The notes under the pieces: model-generated
Seen by the model: only the letters and a program-made list of their open reading frames with translations
The model's database searches: none
Told to the model about the DNA's origin: nothing
Shown: positions 15,385 through 21,850 of the stretch, in pieces
How positions within the stretch are numbered: the first letter of the stretch is position 1
Layout of the letters: each line of letters opens with the position of its first letter
Translations under genes and position numbers: made by a program
Assembly (NCBI GenBank): GCA_000435675.1
Contig: FR895130.1
Location: forward strand, 12,186 to 34,035
Length of the DNA stretch: 21,850 nt
Direction of reading: 5' to 3'
From: Eggerthella sp. CAG:298
Lineage (GTDB): Bacteria > Actinomycetota > Coriobacteriia > Coriobacteriales > Eggerthellaceae

Positions 15385-15390
15385 ATTATA
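15385..15390 (-). promoter_or_regulatory. Candidate -10 of carB
   Basis: Perfect TATAAT on the minus strand, 93 nt upstream of the carB start. The -35 is poor. It would give an mRNA leader of about 85 nt, in which no known riboswitch was recognised. Confidence 0.45.
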
Positions 15391-15537
15391 AGGCTTTTAC
15401 CGCCCAGTCGTGATCGGGACTCTGTGTTTTTCGGCTTGGAAACAGGCGCGTGTCAAAATCGCGTTCATCAGGCTTGAAAAAAGAGGTAAGGCTACAATGT
15501 GGCTAGATTTCAAAGGACTACGAGGAAGGGAAGAGCC

Positions 15538-16038
15538 ATGAGATTAGATGCTGGTCTTGATTCCATGGAAGATGGCTATGTGACCGAAGCCGAACAGGTT
15601 GATCAGGAGACCGAGATCGAAGATATGCAATCCTTGCTCGATGACGATATCATGGATCCCGATAGCCTCGATACCGATATGGAAGGCGCCTACGAAGGAT
15701 TCCATGACAATGAAGGATTCAAGGGGATTCCCGTAGGGGGCTATACCGATTCACAGCTCGAAGTTGCGGTGCGGGATGGAACGGGGCTCGATCTTCCCGA
15801 AGAGGGCTTCCATGTCGAAGATGGCTTCGATCGCGATCTGCCGGCAGATGATATTCCGAATAGCGGCCGTATCAGCGATTTCGACGCCGAAGAACTCTCG
15901 AACGATACTTCCGAGGTAACGCTCGACGAAGCTGAGCCGATCGATTACGGCTTTGATGTCGAACGCTTCTCGTCAAGCGATGGCGTTGAGGAGAACACCA
16001 CCGATGTGATCACCCAGGCGGTTGACGAGGAAGCATAG
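15538..16038 (+). CDS. Highly acidic protein of unknown function
   Basis: 166 residues with about 53 Asp/Glu against about six Lys/Arg, no membrane segment and no signal peptide, so probably a disordered or loosely folded cytoplasmic protein. Aromatic-Gly patches recur (YEGFHDNEGF, EEGFHVEDGF). No family was recognised with confidence; small acidic proteins of unknown function occur in many Actinobacteria. ATG 15538 is chosen because AGGAAGG lies upstream; an in-frame GTG at 15499 is less likely. TACAAT at 15493-15498 may be its -10. It is divergent from carB and upstream of a tRNA gene. Confidence 0.7.
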   Translation: MRLDAGLDSMEDGYVTEAEQVDQETEIEDMQSLLDDDIMDPDSLDTDMEGAYEGFHDNEGFKGIPVGGYTDSQLEVAVRDGTGLDLPEEGFHVEDGFDRDLPADDIPNSGRISDFDAEELSNDTSEVTLDEAEPIDYGFDVERFSSSDGVEENTTDVITQAVDEEA

Positions 16039-16137
16039 GAGACCACCTGCCCGCTTTCGCTTGACCTCGGTCCGTGTGTGACTTGGAAGTATTTTGTTCG
16101 GTTGTTCCAAAAAAGACACGATGGCTTCAAAATACGT

Positions 16138-16143
16138 TAGAAT
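16138..16143 (+). promoter_or_regulatory. Candidate -10 of the CAT-anticodon tRNA
   Basis: TAGAAT, identical to the -10 of tRNA-Val, 14 nt before the tRNA 5' end. The -35 is weak. Confidence 0.5.
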
Positions 16144-16157
16144 AACTAGACGCACAC

Positions 16158-16232
16158 GGGCCCATAGCTCAACGGTGGAGCAGGGGACTCATAATCCTTT
16201 GGTTCTCGGTTCGAATCCGGGTGGGCCCACCA
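16158..16232 (+). tRNA. tRNA with CAT anticodon, probably tRNA-Ile2
   Basis: 75-nt cloverleaf: acceptor GGGCCCA/TGGGCCC, D-arm GCTC/GAGC, anticodon stem GGGGA/TCCTT with loop CTCATAA (anticodon CAT), T-loop TTCGAAT, discriminator A, encoded CCA. CAT could be Met or Ile2 (read as AUA after lysidine modification by TilS). The C4-G69 and C5-G68 acceptor pairs and the GACTCATAATC context resemble bacterial tRNA-Ile2; elongator tRNA-Met of E. coli has U4-A69 and A5-U68. Not initiator tRNA, which lacks the first acceptor pair. Confidence 0.9.
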
Positions 16233-16240
16233 TTAGATTC

Positions 16241-16270
16241 AACGACCAGAGCACGTCTCTGGTCGTTTTT
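16241..16270 (+). terminator. Terminator of the CAT-anticodon tRNA
   Basis: 11-bp perfect stem (AACGACCAGAG 16241-16251 with 16257-16267), 5-nt loop, ending in TTTTT. Starts 9 nt after the CCA end. Confidence 0.9.
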
Positions 16271-16293
16271 GTTACAAGAGGAAGGGGTAGCTC

Positions 16294-16806
16294 ATGGAGC
16301 AGACGAACGATATCGATGCGTTGATGGAAAAGATCCAGGCGCAGGAAACCACCTACGAATTCGATCGCATCGATGAAGACTTGGCGTTACAGATGGGAAT
16401 CTACGTGATCAGGCGCGCACGTGAGATGGGAAAGCCGATCGCCACGCGCATCACGCTCAACCGTCGCACGCTCTTCGCCTATTCGATGCCGGGCACGAAG
16501 CCTGAAAGCGATAACTGGATCCGCCGCAAGGAGAACCTCGTATATGCGACCAATGGCAGTTCTTACTATTGGGAGTGCTGGTGCGAGAAGGGCGATCATC
16601 CTTTCGAGTGGCGTGGCATGAGCTATGCCGATTATGCGCCGGCAGGTGGCAGCTTCCCGCTGCGCATCAAGGGCGCTGGTGCGGTCGGTGCGATCACGAT
16701 CACGGGCATGGCGAGCCATGAGGATCACGCGCTCGCGTTCGAGGCGATCGAAAAGGCGGCAACGGACTCGCTCGATGTCGACATCTCTTCTTTGTTCCCC
16801 GCCTAA
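16294..16806 (+). CDS. UPF0303 / heme-degrading-domain family protein
   Basis: Small cytoplasmic protein of 170 residues resembling the UPF0303 (YBR137W-like) branch of the GlcG/HbpS heme-degrading domain superfamily. Recognisable blocks are FDRIDEDLALQMG near the start, the SMPGTKPESDNWIRRKENLV segment, the YAPAGGSFPLRIKGAGAVGAI block and ITGMASHEDHALAFEAI near the end. Members have been linked to heme binding or protein quality control, but the role here is unknown. ATG 16294 has AGGAAGGGG upstream. It follows a terminator and is separate from trpS by 78 bp. Confidence 0.8.
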   Translation: MEQTNDIDALMEKIQAQETTYEFDRIDEDLALQMGIYVIRRAREMGKPIATRITLNRRTLFAYSMPGTKPESDNWIRRKENLVYATNGSSYYWECWCEKGDHPFEWRGMSYADYAPAGGSFPLRIKGAGAVGAITITGMASHEDHALAFEAIEKAATDSLDVDISSLFPA

Positions 16807-16884
16807 GAGAAACCGCTGAGTGCTGCGAACACTGATATACTTTATAGGTTGTAAATTCACTGATCTATTGGGGAAGAGTTCCAC

Positions 16885-17931
16885 ATGAGCGTTGATAGTT
16901 TTGAGGCAAGCGTCAAGAAGAGCGATGCATTAAAAGAGGACCTGTTCGAGCATCCCACGAAGTACATCATGCTCACGGGTGATCGGCCGACAGGACGTTT
17001 GCACCTCGGTCACTATTTCGGCACGATCAAAGAACGCGTCAACCTTCAGAACAAAGGCGTGCCCACGCGCGTGGTCATCGCCGATTATCAGGTTATTACC
17101 GACCGCGATACCACCGAACATATCCAGGACAACGTCTATAACATGGTCATCGACTATCTTGCTTGTGGCCTCGATCCAGAAAAGACGCTCATCTTCACGC
17201 ATTCTGCAGTGCCGGCGCTCAACCAGCTCATGCTGCCGTTCCTGTCGCTCGTTACCGAATCCGAGCTTCATCGTAATCCTACGGTGAAGTCAGAGATGGA
17301 AGCATCCGGGCATGCGCTCACAGGGCTTCTGCTCACGTATCCCATCCATCAGGCCTGCGACATCCTCTTCTGCAAAGGCAATGTGGTGCCTGTTGGCAAG
17401 GATCAGCTTCCTCATATCGAGATCACGCGTCAGATCGCGCGCCGTTTCAACGAGCGCTACGGCAAGGTCTTTCCTGAGCCAGAAGGGCTGCTCAACGATG
17501 CTCCTGAGATTCCTGGCTTGGACGGACGCAAGATGTCGAAGAGCTACGGCAACGCGATTAGCCTGTGCTTCACCGAAGAGGAGACAGCGAAGCTCATCAA
17601 GAAGTCTCAAACCGATTCGGAGCGCTTCATCACCTACGACAAGGAGAACCGCCCAGGCGTTTCAGCGCTTCTTACTACGGCGGCACTTTGCACGGGGCGC
17701 AGTGAAGAAGAGATCGCTGCCGAGATCGGCAACGATGGTTCTGGTGCGCTCAAGAAATACGTGACCGAAAGCGTGAACGCCTACCTCGCACCCATCCGTG
17801 AGAAGCGTCGTGCGCTCGAGAACGATCTTGATACGATCAAAGACATCCTGCACGAAGGCAACAAGAAAGCTAACCTTATTGCGGACGCAACGCTCAATGA
17901 GGTGCGCGAAGCGATGAACATGCTGTACTGA
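16885..17931 (+). CDS. trpS: Tryptophanyl-tRNA synthetase
   Basis: Class Ic synthetase that charges tRNA-Trp. 348 residues, normal for bacterial TrpRS. The HIGH-type motif is RLHLGHYFG (38-46), preceded by TGDRPTG; the KMSKS loop is KMSKS at 216-220 in GRKMSKSYGNAI. Other family blocks are PVGKDQLPHIEITR and HRNPTVKSE. ATG 16885 has GGGGAAGAG upstream. No T-box-like leader was recognised in the 78 bp before it. The next gene, a membrane protein, follows 17 nt after the stop and may be co-transcribed. Confidence 0.96.
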   Translation: MSVDSFEASVKKSDALKEDLFEHPTKYIMLTGDRPTGRLHLGHYFGTIKERVNLQNKGVPTRVVIADYQVITDRDTTEHIQDNVYNMVIDYLACGLDPEKTLIFTHSAVPALNQLMLPFLSLVTESELHRNPTVKSEMEASGHALTGLLLTYPIHQACDILFCKGNVVPVGKDQLPHIEITRQIARRFNERYGKVFPEPEGLLNDAPEIPGLDGRKMSKSYGNAISLCFTEEETAKLIKKSQTDSERFITYDKENRPGVSALLTTAALCTGRSEEEIAAEIGNDGSGALKKYVTESVNAYLAPIREKRRALENDLDTIKDILHEGNKKANLIADATLNEVREAMNMLY

Positions 17932-17948
17932 TCAGCTGGTTGAAGTTT

Positions 17949-18431
17949 ATGGTAGGGGTCAGTTCTCAGGAAAGCGATCGCATTCGCGCGCCAAAGTCTC
18001 GTGCGCTCACTGTTTGCGAATGGGTATGCCGCATCTGCTTCACGATCGTTTTCATCGTGAACATCCATTGTGCGATCAGCTTCATCGTTGATCCTGGCCC
18101 TTATGCTTGGAATTTCGGGCTTCGCGGCGATAGTGGGAATTTCGCAGTCCGTGGTCTTGGCATTACCTTTCTCATGTGGAACGCCACCTATCCCGTTTTC
18201 ATCGCGCTCCCGAATCGCTTTAAAGTGGTAGGTGGCATCGTCCTAGCGCAGCAGCTCATAGGTCTGATAGGGGAGAGCCTCCTTTTGGCTTATCTGCCCC
18301 ATGCAAGCTTTCTTTTTGCTGCGAGCATCATGCGTTTCATCTATTTCGATGCCTTCGGTCTTCTTATCATGACGATAGCGTTCGTATTGCTCTGCGTGTT
18401 CTCCTATAGAGCGAATCACCCTCAAGCGTAA
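17949..18431 (+). CDS. Small membrane protein of unknown function
   Basis: 160 residues with about four membrane helices. A conserved-looking middle segment, AVRGLGITFLMWNATYPVFI, precedes a further hydrophobic pair. No family recognised. ATG 17949 is preferred (a TTG at 17940 would add three residues); the ribosome site is weak, so translation may be coupled to trpS, whose stop is 17 nt upstream. Followed by a possible terminator. Confidence 0.75.
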   Translation: MVGVSSQESDRIRAPKSRALTVCEWVCRICFTIVFIVNIHCAISFIVDPGPYAWNFGLRGDSGNFAVRGLGITFLMWNATYPVFIALPNRFKVVGGIVLAQQLIGLIGESLLLAYLPHASFLFAASIMRFIYFDAFGLLIMTIAFVLLCVFSYRANHPQA

Positions 18432-18473
18432 GTTCATCCTCAATAGTATCCACTGGTTCAGATCAGAATGCGA

Positions 18474-18505
18474 AGACCCTTGTATATGGGGGTCTGATTG
18501 TTTTA
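18474..18505 (+). terminator. Possible terminator after the small membrane protein
   Basis: AGACCC (18474-18479) pairs with GGGTCT (18490-18495), followed by GATTGTTTTA. A short stem with a modest T-tract. Confidence 0.45.
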
Positions 18506-18581
18506 TGCGCACACGAGAGCCTGATCTTTTCCTGCATGCATGCCCGATGTATTTAGGGTGGGGGGGAGGTTCAGAAGTGCG

Positions 18582-18663
18582 CACTCAGATAAGGAAAGCT
18601 GCTCATCTTCTGGAAGGTTTGTCCCTAGTTGGCTTAGGGATACACGCTCAGGCAAGGAAAGCT
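18582..18663. repeat. 19-bp direct repeat, two copies
   Basis: 18582-18600 and 18645-18663 match at 16 of 19 positions, sharing CTCAG and AAGGAAAGCT. Copies are offset by 63 bp. Confidence 0.7.
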
Positions 18664-18706
18664 TGTGCTTGTCACACCTTCTGAGGGAGCAGGAAGAAGA
18701 TGAGCA
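18600..18706. repeat. 12-bp perfect inverted repeat enclosing further stems
   Basis: TGCTCATCTTCT (18600-18611) pairs with AGAAGATGAGCA (18695-18706). Inside are GAAGGTTTG/CACACCTTC (18613-18621 with 18674-18682, one mismatch), TCCCTA/TAGGGA (18622-18627 with 18635-18640) and CAAG/CTTG. The nesting could be a folded RNA or the ends of a tiny mobile element; no target-site duplication is seen. Confidence 0.6.
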
Positions 18707-18740
18707 AAAAAATAAGAGAGGGAGCATAACGCTCCCTCTC
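18706..18740 (-). terminator. Terminator of the minus-strand acyl-CoA dehydrogenase
   Basis: 10-bp perfect stem (GAGAGGGAGC 18716-18725 with GCTCCCTCTC 18731-18740), loop ATAAC, followed on the minus strand by TTATTTTTTT. It lies 43 nt beyond the stop codon. Confidence 0.92.
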
Positions 18741-18783
18741 CCCGGAATCTACCAAGAGATATCTTGGCGGTATGGTGCGAATC

Positions 18784-20055
18784 TTAGAGATATTCGCGGG
18801 TGAGGTCCATTTCAGCAAGCTGCTCAGGAGTGAAGTCAAGAGCAGTACCAGCGATCCAAGTGCGGTAGTTGACATGACCGTCGTGGTCTTCAACGCCCTT
18901 AGCGATGGTGATGCGCTGAACGGTAGGAGCACCTTCCTCAAGCCACATAGCGCGGCAGTCGCGATAGAGGAGCTCGGTAGGACCATAAGGAGAATCCTCG
19001 AAGTAACCGTCGCCACCGAAAATCTCGAGCATTTCGTCAGAAACAAGACGAACGGTGTCGATGGAGAAGAGCTTACAAATAGCAGCCTTCTCAGCGATGA
19101 ACTCGCCCATAGGATCAACGTCGTAATCATCGCAGAAGTCGATGATGGTACAACGGAGAGCGTGGAGCATCATCTGCATGTTAGCAAGCTTCATGCGGAT
19201 AGCCTGACGCTTGATGATCGGCTTACCGAAGGTCACACGATCATGAGCACGAGCGATAGACATCTCGAACATGCGCTGAGCGATACCCAGGTTAGAGGTA
19301 GCGATGTGAACACGAGAAACAGCGAGGGAGTGCATAGCAACTTCCATGCCCTGACCGCGCTCACCAAGCATGAACTTAGGATCGATCTCAACGTTGGTGA
19401 ACTTCAGACCAGTGTGGCCAGAACCACGGCAGCCCATCATGTGAGGCATAGGAACGAGTTCGAAGCCAGGGAGGCTCATGTCAACGAAGAATGCGGAGAG
19501 GCGCTCGTCGCCTTCTTTGTCAGGGTCAGTTACGCAGATAACGTAAGAGAACTGAGAGCAGTCGGTGTGGGAGATGAGCCACTTTTCACCATTGAGGATC
19601 CATTTGCCCTTCTCTTCGTCCCAAACTGCGGTGGAGTGCAGGTCAGCACCAGTGCCACCAGTCTTCTCGGTAAGAGCGAAGTTGGTGAAGATGGTCTTGT
19701 CCTGGAAGAGAGGCATATACTTCTCTTTGACTTCCGGTTGACCGAAGTCGTCGAGGATACGCCAGTTCAGGTCAGATGCATAGTGCATGTGCATACGCAT
19801 GCCCGAAGGACCACGAGAGAACTCTTCCTGAACCTGCAGGATTTCCTTCTCGTTGAGGCCCCATCCACCGTACTCTACAGGAAGAGAATAACGATAGATG
19901 TCGTTGTCGATGTTGGACTGGTAGAACTTCTCGGGGAACTTGTTGGTTACCTCGATCTCCTTCTGCCATTCAGTGTAAGGGCCTTCGACGAGGTCGCGAA
20001 CCTTGCGAAGGAAGTCCTGGAACTGAACATCGGTGATAGTTGCATTCGGATTCAT
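18784..20055 (-). CDS. Acyl-CoA dehydrogenase family flavoprotein (divergent type)
   Basis: FAD-dependent dehydrogenase/reductase of acyl- or enoyl-CoA, 423 residues. N-terminal helical domain, middle beta domain (FALTEKTGGTGADLHS, 126-141; LNGEKWLISH, 154-163), and C-terminal domain with RVTFGKPI, EIFGGDGY (344-351) and the putative catalytic base E374 in EEGAPTVQR. The middle motif departs from the usual TEPxAGSD, and a C-terminal tail of about 30 residues is extra. ATG 20055 has AGGAGG just upstream; an earlier ATG (20142) lacks one. It is divergent from a second family member, with which it probably shares regulation and an electron-transfer flavoprotein. The substrate is not evident. Confidence 0.88.
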   Translation of the reverse strand: MNPNATITDVQFQDFLRKVRDLVEGPYTEWQKEIEVTNKFPEKFYQSNIDNDIYRYSLPVEYGGWGLNEKEILQVQEEFSRGPSGMRMHMHYASDLNWRILDDFGQPEVKEKYMPLFQDKTIFTNFALTEKTGGTGADLHSTAVWDEEKGKWILNGEKWLISHTDCSQFSYVICVTDPDKEGDERLSAFFVDMSLPGFELVPMPHMMGCRGSGHTGLKFTNVEIDPKFMLGERGQGMEVAMHSLAVSRVHIATSNLGIAQRMFEMSIARAHDRVTFGKPIIKRQAIRMKLANMQMMLHALRCTIIDFCDDYDVDPMGEFIAEKAAICKLFSIDTVRLVSDEMLEIFGGDGYFEDSPYGPTELLYRDCRAMWLEEGAPTVQRITIAKGVEDHDGHVNYRTWIAGTALDFTPEQLAEMDLTREYL

Positions 20056-20156
20056 AAACCCTCCTAATCGGTTTGAATATAGGCTTGACGCCTGACCCTG
20101 ATGCGGCAGATTCCGGATAATCCGCTTTTGCAAGTTTAGCACTGCGCATCAGGAAG

Positions 20157-20167
20157 CTGTCCAATAG
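20157..20167 (-). promoter_or_regulatory. Mirror motif, left copy
   Basis: Reads CTATTGGACAG on the minus strand, 101 bp upstream of the minus-strand dehydrogenase start. An identical copy in the opposite orientation lies at 20440-20450. Confidence 0.55.
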
Positions 20168-20439
20168 TTAATAGTCTTTCGATGGTTTATTAATCATAGG
20201 CTTAGGCTATCAATAGAATGAATCCATAGATTCGTGCATGAAATCGATTTGATTCGATAGGATTGCTCGCCAAAGCGGGGTATTGTATGTCTTCCATGAA
20301 TGGATACCTTATCAATACCCTATTGAAAACCGTAGCTATTAATATAATGTCGCGCGCGTTCTTTATTAATAGGTTTTTGATCTGAGATTCGATTGATAGA
20401 ACGTACCTATAGGTTATGCCTTATTAACATGTTAATTAC

Positions 20440-20450
20440 CTATTGGACAG
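20440..20450 (+). promoter_or_regulatory. Mirror motif, right copy
   Basis: CTATTGGACAG on the plus strand, 109 bp upstream of the plus-strand dehydrogenase start; identical to the minus-strand copy at 20157-20167. In both copies a TTAA lies just upstream. Confidence 0.55.
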
Positions 20451-20501
20451 TTGTTTTAATCAACCTCAAACTCTTGTTAGGAAAAAGTCCGAATTCTAGG
20501 G

Positions 20502-20531
20502 CCTCAGGCGCTGGAGTAAATTCGCCTGAGG
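20502..20531 (+). other. Hairpin in the leader of the plus-strand dehydrogenase
   Basis: CCTCAGGCG (20502-20510) pairs perfectly with CGCCTGAGG (20523-20531) around a 12-nt loop, ending 28 nt before the start codon and just upstream of the ribosome site. No T-tract follows, so it is more likely an mRNA-stabilising or regulatory leader element than a terminator. Confidence 0.6.
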
Positions 20532-20559
20532 GGCTTTAGGCGAGGAGTAGGAGAAAACT

Positions 20560-21726
20560 ATGGATTTTAGTTTTAGTGAAGATCAGGAGTTGATGATCGA
20601 CAGCATCAAAGAATTTGCTGCGACATACTTCACCGATGAAGCCGTGAAGGAAATGTACGAAGTGCATCATGGTGTGCCTGATGAGGTTCAGGATGCTTAT
20701 CGCGATCTCGGCTTTGCCTTCATGGGTCTGCCGGAAGAGGTTGGCGGCATTCCTGCTACGCGCATCGACCTTGGCATCCTCACCGAAACGCTCTATCGTG
20801 CGACTGGCTGCATGACTCCGTTCATGACCGCTATGCTCGCTGCGTATGACGTTGCAGAATTCGGTTCTGAAGAGCAGTGCCAGCTCATCGTCGATCATTA
20901 CGAGAAGACGGGCAACTGCTTCGCTGCAATGTGCCTTTCCGAGCCTGGTGCTGGTTCCGACAACATGGGCATGACCACCACCACCAAGAAGCAGGCAGAC
21001 GGCACGTACATCCTCAAGGGTCAGAAGACCTGGGTCACCAACGGTGCTTGCTCTTCTTATCTGGTTGTCATCGCTAAGGACGAGGATCCTGCTCGCGAGA
21101 ACAAGAACATGTCCTTGTGGCTCGTTCCTTCAGACACTCCGGGTGTTTCCACTGCTGCTCTTACCAAGCTCGGTCAGCAGACCGTTCCGTTCGTCGATGT
21201 CTTCTTCGACGATGTCGTTCTTACTGAAGCAAACCGCTTGGGCGAGGCTGGCCAGGGCTGGCTGCTGCTCATGAAGAACTTTGAGTTCGAGCGCTGCCTC
21301 GTTGTTGCTCAGGGCCTCGGTCTTGCTGAAGCTGCTCTTGACGACGCTATCGACTATGCGCTTGATCGTGTCGCATTCGGTAAGCCGATCGCCGACAACC
21401 CGCGTGTTCAGGACCTCATCACCGAGTCCAAGCGCACCATCCTCTACACCCGTATGATGCTTTATTTATGCCTCTGGATGCTCGATCAGGGCATGTCCTG
21501 CAACGCTGAGGTTGCAATGCTCAAGTCCGAATCGACCAAGACCTGCTTGAAGGTTGCCGACAACGCTATCGAGATCTTCGGTGGCCTCGGCTACACCGAA
21601 GAGGTTCGCGTTGGCCGCATCTGGAAAGACCTCCGTGGTAATGCACTTGCTGGTGGTACGTGCGAGGTCATGGACTACATCGCTGGTCGTGCGATCGTCA
21701 ACAAGTATCGCGCCCGCAAGAAGTAG
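20560..21726 (+). CDS. Acyl-CoA dehydrogenase family protein (CaiA-like)
   Basis: FAD-dependent acyl-CoA dehydrogenase/enoyl-CoA reductase, 388 residues, standard length. MDFSFSEDQELMIDSIKEF start resembles CaiA (crotonobetainyl-CoA reductase). Key motifs: LSEPGAGSDNMGM (CoA/FAD contact), LKGQKTWVTNGA, DRVAFGKPI, EIFGGLGYTEE, and putative catalytic base E369 in GGTCEVMDYIAGR. ATG 20560 has AGGAG 6 nt upstream. Divergent from another family member and followed, after a terminator, by what appears to be etfB, so electrons likely pass to an electron-transfer flavoprotein. The exact substrate is unknown; carnitine use is not implied without caiB/caiC-type genes. Confidence 0.92.
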   Translation: MDFSFSEDQELMIDSIKEFAATYFTDEAVKEMYEVHHGVPDEVQDAYRDLGFAFMGLPEEVGGIPATRIDLGILTETLYRATGCMTPFMTAMLAAYDVAEFGSEEQCQLIVDHYEKTGNCFAAMCLSEPGAGSDNMGMTTTTKKQADGTYILKGQKTWVTNGACSSYLVVIAKDEDPARENKNMSLWLVPSDTPGVSTAALTKLGQQTVPFVDVFFDDVVLTEANRLGEAGQGWLLLMKNFEFERCLVVAQGLGLAEAALDDAIDYALDRVAFGKPIADNPRVQDLITESKRTILYTRMMLYLCLWMLDQGMSCNAEVAMLKSESTKTCLKVADNAIEIFGGLGYTEEVRVGRIWKDLRGNALAGGTCEVMDYIAGRAIVNKYRARKK

Positions 21727-21744
21727 TTAAACAACTGCGTTACG

Positions 21745-21775
21745 ATAGTGACCCGCTCACGTGGGTCACTATTTT
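21745..21775 (+). terminator. Terminator of the plus-strand dehydrogenase
   Basis: ATAGTGACCC (21745-21754) pairs with GGGTCACTAT (21763-21772), 8-nt loop, then TTTT. It lies 18 nt after the stop codon; read-through to the next gene is possible. Confidence 0.85.
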
Positions 21776-21839
21776 GAGTGGTTAAAGTAATACCGCTTCC
21801 AAATTTGTGCTTGAGAAAAAGAAAAGGAGCATGAAAGTT

Positions 21840-21850
21840 ATGAAAATTGT
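21840..21850 (+). CDS. Start of a gene cut by the window edge, probably electron-transfer flavoprotein beta subunit
   Basis: Only four codons are visible (M-K-I-V, last incomplete). AGGAG at 21825-21829 is well spaced from ATG 21840; the in-frame ATG at 21831 is too close to it. MKIV is how many EtfB/FixA proteins begin, and an acyl-CoA dehydrogenase directly upstream makes that likely. This is inference from context. Confidence 0.4.

Larger units (their letters stand above)
18432..18783. other. Repeat-rich non-coding stretch between convergent genes
   Basis: About 350 bp with no convincing gene. It holds a possible plus-strand terminator, a 19-bp direct repeat, a 12-bp inverted repeat enclosing smaller stems, and the minus-strand terminator of the dehydrogenase gene. 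Confidence 0.7.
20056..20559. promoter_or_regulatory. A+T-rich divergent control region of two acyl-CoA dehydrogenases
   Basis: 504 bp without a gene. Between 20161 and 20445 there are about 14 occurrences of ATAG or CTAT, many within the wider pattern ATTAATAG/ATCAATAG/CTATTGA. Dyads include CTATCAATAG (20208-20217), TCAATA-N3-TATTGA (around 20312-20326), CCTATAGG (20406-20413) and a 14-bp perfect palindrome ATTAACATGTTAAT (20423-20436). These are candidate regulator half-sites; the regulator is unknown. Confidence 0.55.

Noticed and set aside
18645..18668. Possible SRP RNA core at CTCAGGCAAGGAAAGC
   Set aside because: Superficially like the SRP RNA loop, but the conserved AGCA side and GGAAG loop context are missing.
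18772..20067. 431-codon frame on the plus strand opposite the acyl-CoA dehydrogenase
   Set aside because: The opposite strand encodes a complete dehydrogenase with ribosome site and terminator; this frame is its antisense shadow.

Overview
The window looks like a piece of an actinobacterial chromosome, most likely from the class Coriobacteriia (Eggerthellales, a Slackia/Cryptobacterium/Eggerthella-type anaerobe). This is inferred from moderate to high G+C, ATG/GTG starts with AGGAG-type ribosome sites, tRNA genes that encode their CCA ends, a PstA/PstB-PhoB/PhoR block, and CaiA-type acyl-CoA dehydrogenases next to what appears to be an electron-transfer flavoprotein gene. No mobile element, CRISPR array or rRNA was seen.

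Left part (1-4227): the end of a phosphate-uptake operon (pstA partial, pstB), then a PhoB-like response regulator with a probable leaderless start behind a PHO-box-like repeat, a PhoR-like kinase, and a convergent tRNA-Val(CAC). Next (4251-6739): a PaaI-like thioesterase on the minus strand, a patatin-like hydrolase overlapping a membrane-protein gene, and a short non-coding tandem duplication.

Middle (6740-12003): a VanR/VanS-like two-component system on the minus strand, divergent from a membrane-anchored C39-like cysteine peptidase. The shared promoter region holds a clear double direct-repeat operator. A membrane-bound XRE-family regulator, an A+T-rich stretch with possible gene debris, and tRNA-Asn(GTT) follow.

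Right part (12031-21850): a solitary carB with an in-frame 10-residue tandem duplication, a very acidic protein of unknown function, a tRNA with a CAT anticodon (probably Ile2), a UPF0303 heme-degrading-domain-like protein, trpS, a small membrane protein, and a convergent non-coding stretch rich in inverted and direct repeats. Last comes a pair of divergent acyl-CoA dehydrogenases separated by about 500 bp of A+T-rich regulatory DNA. That DNA has an identical 11-bp motif in mirror orientation about 100-110 bp upstream of each start codon. The final bases look like the start of an etfB/fixA gene.

The most interesting items are the mirror-symmetric dehydrogenase control region, the operator between the VanRS-like pair and the C39-like protein, the possible structured RNA or repeat element at 18582-18706, and the PHO-box plus leaderless promoter of the PhoB-like gene.
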